In this document: piece after piece, positions 59,230-64,000 of the stretch
Layout of the letters: each line of letters opens with the position of its first letter
Position numbering within the stretch: position 1 is the stretch's first letter
NCBI GenBank assembly: GCA_036897095.1
Contig: JAYMSP010000152.1
Coordinates: 1-64,000 of the forward strand
Direction of reading: 5' to 3'
Length of the DNA stretch: 64,000 bases
Source: Plantago elongata
Taxonomy: Eukaryota > Streptophyta > Magnoliopsida > Lamiales > Plantaginaceae
Notes under the pieces: generated by a model
The model's input: only the letters and a program-made list of their open reading frames with translations
What the model was told of the DNA's origin: nothing
Database searches by the model: none
Translations under genes and position numbers: made by a program

Positions 59230-60870
59230 ACTAGAAAAATAAAGTAAGAATCAACGTACTACCTTTATAAGTCCAATTTATTTGTGACTATCATATTAAA
59301 CGTCTGTCCTGCCTGTTATACTCCATAGCTATATGAAAAAATTATATTTAGTTATAATAAATGAGGAAAGAATGCATCAACACGACTGTAAACCTAATTG
59401 AATGTTTTTTTTTCTCATTTTGCATGCATATTTTAATTTTCCTGCAATTTTATTAATCCACTTCCCCAATTCACTACCATAATTTTGTCATTTTCGCCTG
59501 AGTCCATATCAAGGCCACGTAAATTTGGTTTGAATAATGAATAGGTTATGTTTCTTGGTTTAAATTAGACATCATATACATGTTCATCTAGTTACAAGAT
59601 GCAATTAATTTACAACTCAAGTCATCCGATATTTATATAAAATAGAGTTACTAGTAAATGGCAGATGATAATGCCGGAGCAGAAATCCTAATACCAAAGA
59701 AATTTTAGTTATTTGTTACACTTATGACACTTTTGTGACACATATTACATCTATAAGGAAAAATTGATCTGGCATTATCATTTACCCTTGTACATACATC
59801 AGTTGCGGGTGTCAATTTTTCATAAGATTTTTGTGCAAATTGAAAATATAATCAAAGTTATGTTTGTCAAATGTATATTTGAGTTGACAAGTATTAGTGT
59901 AGATCGCAACAATTAACACAATATTATGGCCAAGTTACACATAATATAAGGTGTCATACAAATCTTTGAATAAAATAATTTATGACATAATTTAGTTCAC
60001 AATTTCAAAATCTACATTTCTTGACCAGCTTTAAGTCCAAGGAAAAAAGACAAAAAAGGAGAGGGGATGAGAATCATGTAAAATTGACATAATACATTTA
60101 ACCAACATTGTCCATATAAATGATAATAGCATGTCATTATTTTGCAACTAACATTTATTACAAAACTGCATGAAAACTAATAAATCTCTTCTTTCGTAGG
60201 TTCAACTTGAATTCTATCTCTTTTTTCTTTACGTAGAAAATATATTGAAAAGCTCGGGTCACATTGGCTCTCGTTACATGTCATTTTTATTTAATACACA
60301 ATTATGATATCATATTTAAAAATATTGATAAATAATGGCTAATTTATTGGAGTAGAAATCATCAGCCTAGGCTAACATTTTCTTTGTAGACCCTTGCAAA
60401 ACGATGTTTTACATGTTGTATGATTTGTGTACTGCACGAACATACACGTTTATTTTTGTTCTTATATCTTTTGCGGATTTAGTGGATGATTAATCTACTA
60501 AACGAACATGCATGCCATATGGAATGCTTTTATTTTAGATAGACTATGTATCCAATATTATGCTGTATGTAGTGCCAATCTGTAGCTGATTGAGGTGCTT
60601 GATGACGTTTTTACTGGGTTTGGACTCCGTGTTTAGTGTTTGGTTGTAATTGGTTTTAATTAATTGTATTGTGATATAAAACATGATCTATGATTTGGAC
60701 GATGTGTACTTATTTTTCTTTATAATATTCGTACTTCATAATATTGTATACATAGACTATTTAAAGCATATTTTATTTACTCAATTACGAAATAAATACG
60801 TAGCAAAAATAATAATACAATCACAATAAAAATAAAAAGTACAATAAAAAATGAATTTCTAAAATTTTGT

Positions 60871-61761
60871 TCAAGTGAATAAGGCTGTGTATAGTAGCAA
60901 ATTCCATGTATCTGGCAAACCCGGGAGACACCAGTGACTGCAATCCAATCCATTGTGCAAACCATACGTGACTGGGTGAGCATCCTTCCGGTACTGTGAC
61001 AATAATGTGATGTCTAACAAGTACACAGGTTTCTTGACTCTGCTCAACACTTTGTCCATCACTAGTGCTGCTAATGGCCTTCCTGCTGGATACTTAACAC
61101 TCCAATATGGCTGTGTCTCACTTTTACATGACTTTGTTGGTTCACCCCAATCTTGGCCCCTGGAAGTCAATTAGTAAGCAAGCGTTTCATAAGTTGCGAC
61201 AGTGAGTCATACAGCGTAACGTATAAACTAACGTAGTACAGATTTATGTGTACGTATCGATTTGTATAACGGGCACACAAGCAAAGAATGCTTACTGATA
61301 ATGTGTGGGGGAAATTCCTTGAAAGAAAACTTTAGTTTTGGAAGGATCCACATTTTTATTGACCCATCTTGCCCAAGTTGTCATGCCTTTGTAATATGCA
61401 ATTAACCTGTTCATGTCTTTGTACAATTTGCCTCGGTCTTCTATGTAATCCCATCTGCGAAACACCAAAAAGATATGCTATTACATTGTAGTTCATTCTT
61501 TTTGGGAAAAGCTTCCCACTTAATCTTTTGTATGCAGTTAAACTTGTGCAAACATGTCAATAGTTAAGAACTGATAAAGCCTTACGGTTGAGAACTGCCG
61601 GTATGTGTCCACCAATGCCACGAGTTAAAGATGAGCATGTCCATACCCCTCCATGAGTTTCCGTTTTGGATTGACTGTAACTTTAAAACTCGGCCCACAC
61701 TTTGATTTTCTATGTCTACTAATTGTGTTGTACGATATAACAACAATTTAACTCCATAATC
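60871..61761 (-). CDS. TBL (trichome birefringence-like) PC-esterase, C-terminal half
   Basis: Three minus-strand exons in consistent phase, 61761-61586, 61454-61296 and 61159-60871, encode the last 207 residues of a TBL/DUF231 protein: [47 protein letters not shown] and the C-terminal [15 protein letters not shown], which contains the catalytic DxxH. TBL proteins are Golgi O-acetyltransferases for xylan, mannan, xyloglucan or pectin. The upstream exon(s), with the signal anchor and the GDS catalytic motif, were not found between 61762 and 64000, although the first exon here begins at a good acceptor (TTGCAG). Either a long intron separates them, placing the 5' end beyond the window, or the gene has lost its 5' half. 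The remaining frame has no stops or frameshifts, which favours a live or recently truncated gene. Confidence 0.8.
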
Positions 61762-61940
61762 CTGCAATTTCATACGACCAAAAAAGGCTTAGAATCCAAC
61801 ACATTGTTAAGAGAAAATGAATTTGTGGCGTCCGTCAATCAATCCGATCCAATTCGACCAAGATAGTTAATAATATGTGTACAAGAATGATAAAACTTAT
61901 CCCCTAAAAAAAATAAGAACAATAAACTTAATGGACTGTT

Positions 61941-62039
61941 GACAACGAAGCGCAACTATGTTGGTAAGACGCTTCACCTTCAACTAATATGTCGGGGTGC
62001 AAGTCGCCCTTTAATCATTTTAAAAAATAAAATAAAAAA
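61941..62039 (+). mobile_element. Short tRNA-derived SINE, copy B
   Basis: GACAACGAAGCGCAACTATG, TTGGTAAGACGCTTCACCTT, CAACTAATATGTCGGGG, then CTTTAATCATTTT and an A-rich tail. The flanks TTAATGGACTGTT (61928-61940) and TTAATAGACTGCT (about 62040-62052) are a 13-bp direct repeat with two mismatches, so the insertion can be delimited. Confidence 0.75.
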
Positions 62040-63941
62040 TTAATAGACTGCTATATTCAAAATGGGCCGGTTTGGACCTATATGAAAGTCAACACTGCTG
62101 AACTACTTCTATAACTGAACTAAGCCTAACTTTGACATTGGACCCATGTTCTGTACGTATCTGGCCCAATTCAAGACACGAATTGGAGCACTAATTCCAC
62201 TTAATCTTAGCTGGGGTAGCATTATCAACATATAGGTTAAGGTTCCACTTTGTAATCTATAATTCTCACAATTTCAAACTCCATATTATGTTGCAAAAGT
62301 CGCTGAACTACCATAATTGATAGTTATTCTGCCTGCTCAACACTCACATTGACAAAAAATCATCAACTGATTTGCAATTTCGCATGCGGAATTTGCCCTC
62401 AAAATTTTGGAATACGAAACTAGTGAAGATACAAATTGCTTATATTTAACGTTCATTTATTACTAAACAATAAATAATTTTCATGCACCTACCAAAACCA
62501 CTAAACTCCGATCCACAGTGGAATGAATTTCGATCGCACATGTTAGAAAAGATCCCCACATCTGCTCAACTCAACTCAACTAGGTTGCAGTTGCACAAGT
62601 GGGGTAATCCAATCCAACACCCCCATGTGTAGGAAACTAAAACTAAATTATGAAAATAACATTACTATATGATATGATATGATGTAACATAATATGATTA
62701 TAAACTAAAAGTCTCCGTGGTACTAATATTTGTTACTTTGCGTAAGCAACTTGTGAAACTAGTCTATCTTTTCTATACGACTTTGGTCTGTTTGTCCAAC
62801 TTTGGACGGCTTTGCTCAGTCAATCTTGGCCCTTTCTCTAATAAATAATTATAAGGCGACAAATTATTCATTAATTGGTCACAAAGTCTTGTGTTTGGAT
62901 TATAGTAATGGTTGTTGGCCTCTCATTATCGCTATGATTGTTCGTTCACTATATCATGCTACTCTTCATTTGCCCATGATTTTCAGGTTGATACAAGCAC
63001 TTAACTCGTGTTACATTCCTATCTACACCTTTTGGGGTCACGCATTACGTACATAATCATACATTTTAATTCATAAATTAAGAGCGTTATTATATTGTGA
63101 TACATTTTAAGTTCAATATGATATAAGAGTGTGTCGTACAAAAAAATTCCAAACGTTGCATTTTTACCACTTCAATCTTACACCACCTATGACTATGAGC
63201 TATTCACTAGACAATAAAAGTTGTATTTCTCCCCGACTAATGTTAAAAACCCCAATAGTTTGAAATCTATATGACAATTAGACGTGCTAGTTCCAATAGT
63301 GTAGAAGACAAATGGATAAAAATGTGATGAAAGTTGCTTTCACTAGCAAGCAACTCCTTTGAGAGAGCTGGAACCTCACCCACATGACTTTACAATAGAG
63401 ATGGCACCTTAATTTTTAAGAAGACTTATTTGGTCTTTACCTAACTCTAAGAGTTCATAACCACCTAAATCGAAACCAATTTTTTTTTAAATAACAATCG
63501 TAAATTAAATTAAAAAAAGATACTACTATTCGAAAATAAAAATTTACTCATTGTCCAAAAAAAGATCTCCTTCCAGAAAAAGGAAGCCTATATTTTGAAA
63601 AATATTATTGTCCTTTTTGTTTGGCTTAAGAATAACTCAAGAATGAAAATCAATGATGGTGGACAGACGATTAGTTGATTAACGAATGAATTGGAGAGCA
63701 GCTAATCCGATGAAATTGACGACCTTTACAACTAGAAAAGGTAAAAGGGATAATGACATGCACCCATGCTTTTGCTCTACGCAATTTGCAAGAGTCATCA
63801 TTTTCCCAGTTGAGTAATGAGCCATATCTCAAACTACTGTAAACTTGATATGCAAATTTGGCACACTATACTAAAACCCAACTTCCCTACGCACATATTG
63901 TTAATGTACACATACAAATAGACCCACCCCCAACTTCCCCA
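62040..63941. other. Intergenic spacer
   Basis: No gene is recognised on either strand. It was searched on the minus strand for the missing GDS exon of the TBL gene without success. Confidence 0.45.
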
Positions 63942-64000
63942 CGCATATATCTCAGTTGGTAATACGCTCACCTCTAACTAATAGATCAGTGTTCACATCA
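63942..64000 (+). mobile_element. Short tRNA-derived SINE, copy D (cut by window edge)
   Basis: ATATCTCAGTTGGTAATACG, CTCACCTCTAACTAATAGAT and CAGTGTTCACATCA follow the A-copy sequence from the A box to the B box. The element continues past the window end. Confidence 0.6.

Larger units (their letters stand above)
56867..60870. other. Intergenic spacer, AT-rich
   Basis: The span contains SINE copies at 57206-57292 and 58795-58945 and a (TA)n run at 59187-59227 (all listed). No gene is recognised in the other 3.6 kb. Confidence 0.5.

Noticed and set aside
1-64000. CRISPR array, operon or other bacterial-type system
   Set aside because: The window is plant nuclear DNA with spliced genes. The tandem arrays present are coding repeats, microsatellites or retroelement debris, without regularly spaced unique spacers.

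Overview
The window is nuclear DNA of a flowering plant, almost certainly a eudicot. It is AT-rich, has many spliced genes with GT-AG introns of about 80 bp to 1.75 kb, and carries plant-only families: CLE peptide precursors, a G-type lectin receptor kinase, a GTE bromodomain factor, a TBL acetyltransferase and a DC8/ECP63-type LEA protein. The genus cannot be named from the sequence; an asterid is a guess.

Layout. 1-144 (-) is the start of a WDR5-type WD40 gene cut by the window edge. 1.8-5.3 kb holds a decayed Ty3/gypsy-type gag-like ORF. 6.4-6.9 kb (+) is a small secreted-peptide gene whose precursor carries four tandem CLE-like units, followed by a duplicated 3' flank and LTR/primer-site debris with internal tandem copies (8.0-8.7 kb). 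10.5-14.6 kb (+) is a seven-exon MATE transporter, convergent with an eight-exon NOP56 gene (15.4-18.6 kb, -). 18.6-23 kb is repeat-rich and includes a Ty1/copia gag fossil. 23.4 and 26.8 kb (+) are two tandem single-exon CLE genes that share promoter and 3' flank and encode the same predicted dodecapeptide. 27.9-29.0 kb is a dead LINE ORF1. 33.1-35.1 kb (+) is a GTE bromodomain-NET gene with a tiny uORF overlapping its start. 39.2-43.1 kb (+) is a seven-exon DUF455 gene. 45.3-47.7 kb (+) is an intronless lectin receptor kinase, and 49.1-50.0 kb (-) a truncated LRR-kinase fragment. 51.4-54.0 kb (-) is a seed-type LEA gene built from 44-residue repeats. 56.2-56.9 kb (-) is a short J-domain gene. 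60.9-61.8 kb (-) is the 3' half of a TBL gene.

The genes are ordinary plant loci rather than an operon-like system. The most unusual content is the CLE set: three CLE-type genes within 21 kb, one apparently a multi-ligand precursor, and all but the shortened last unit with glycine in place of the usual proline at CLE position 9. A second notable item is a dispersed, very short tRNA-derived SINE, three copies of which keep recognisable target-site duplications.
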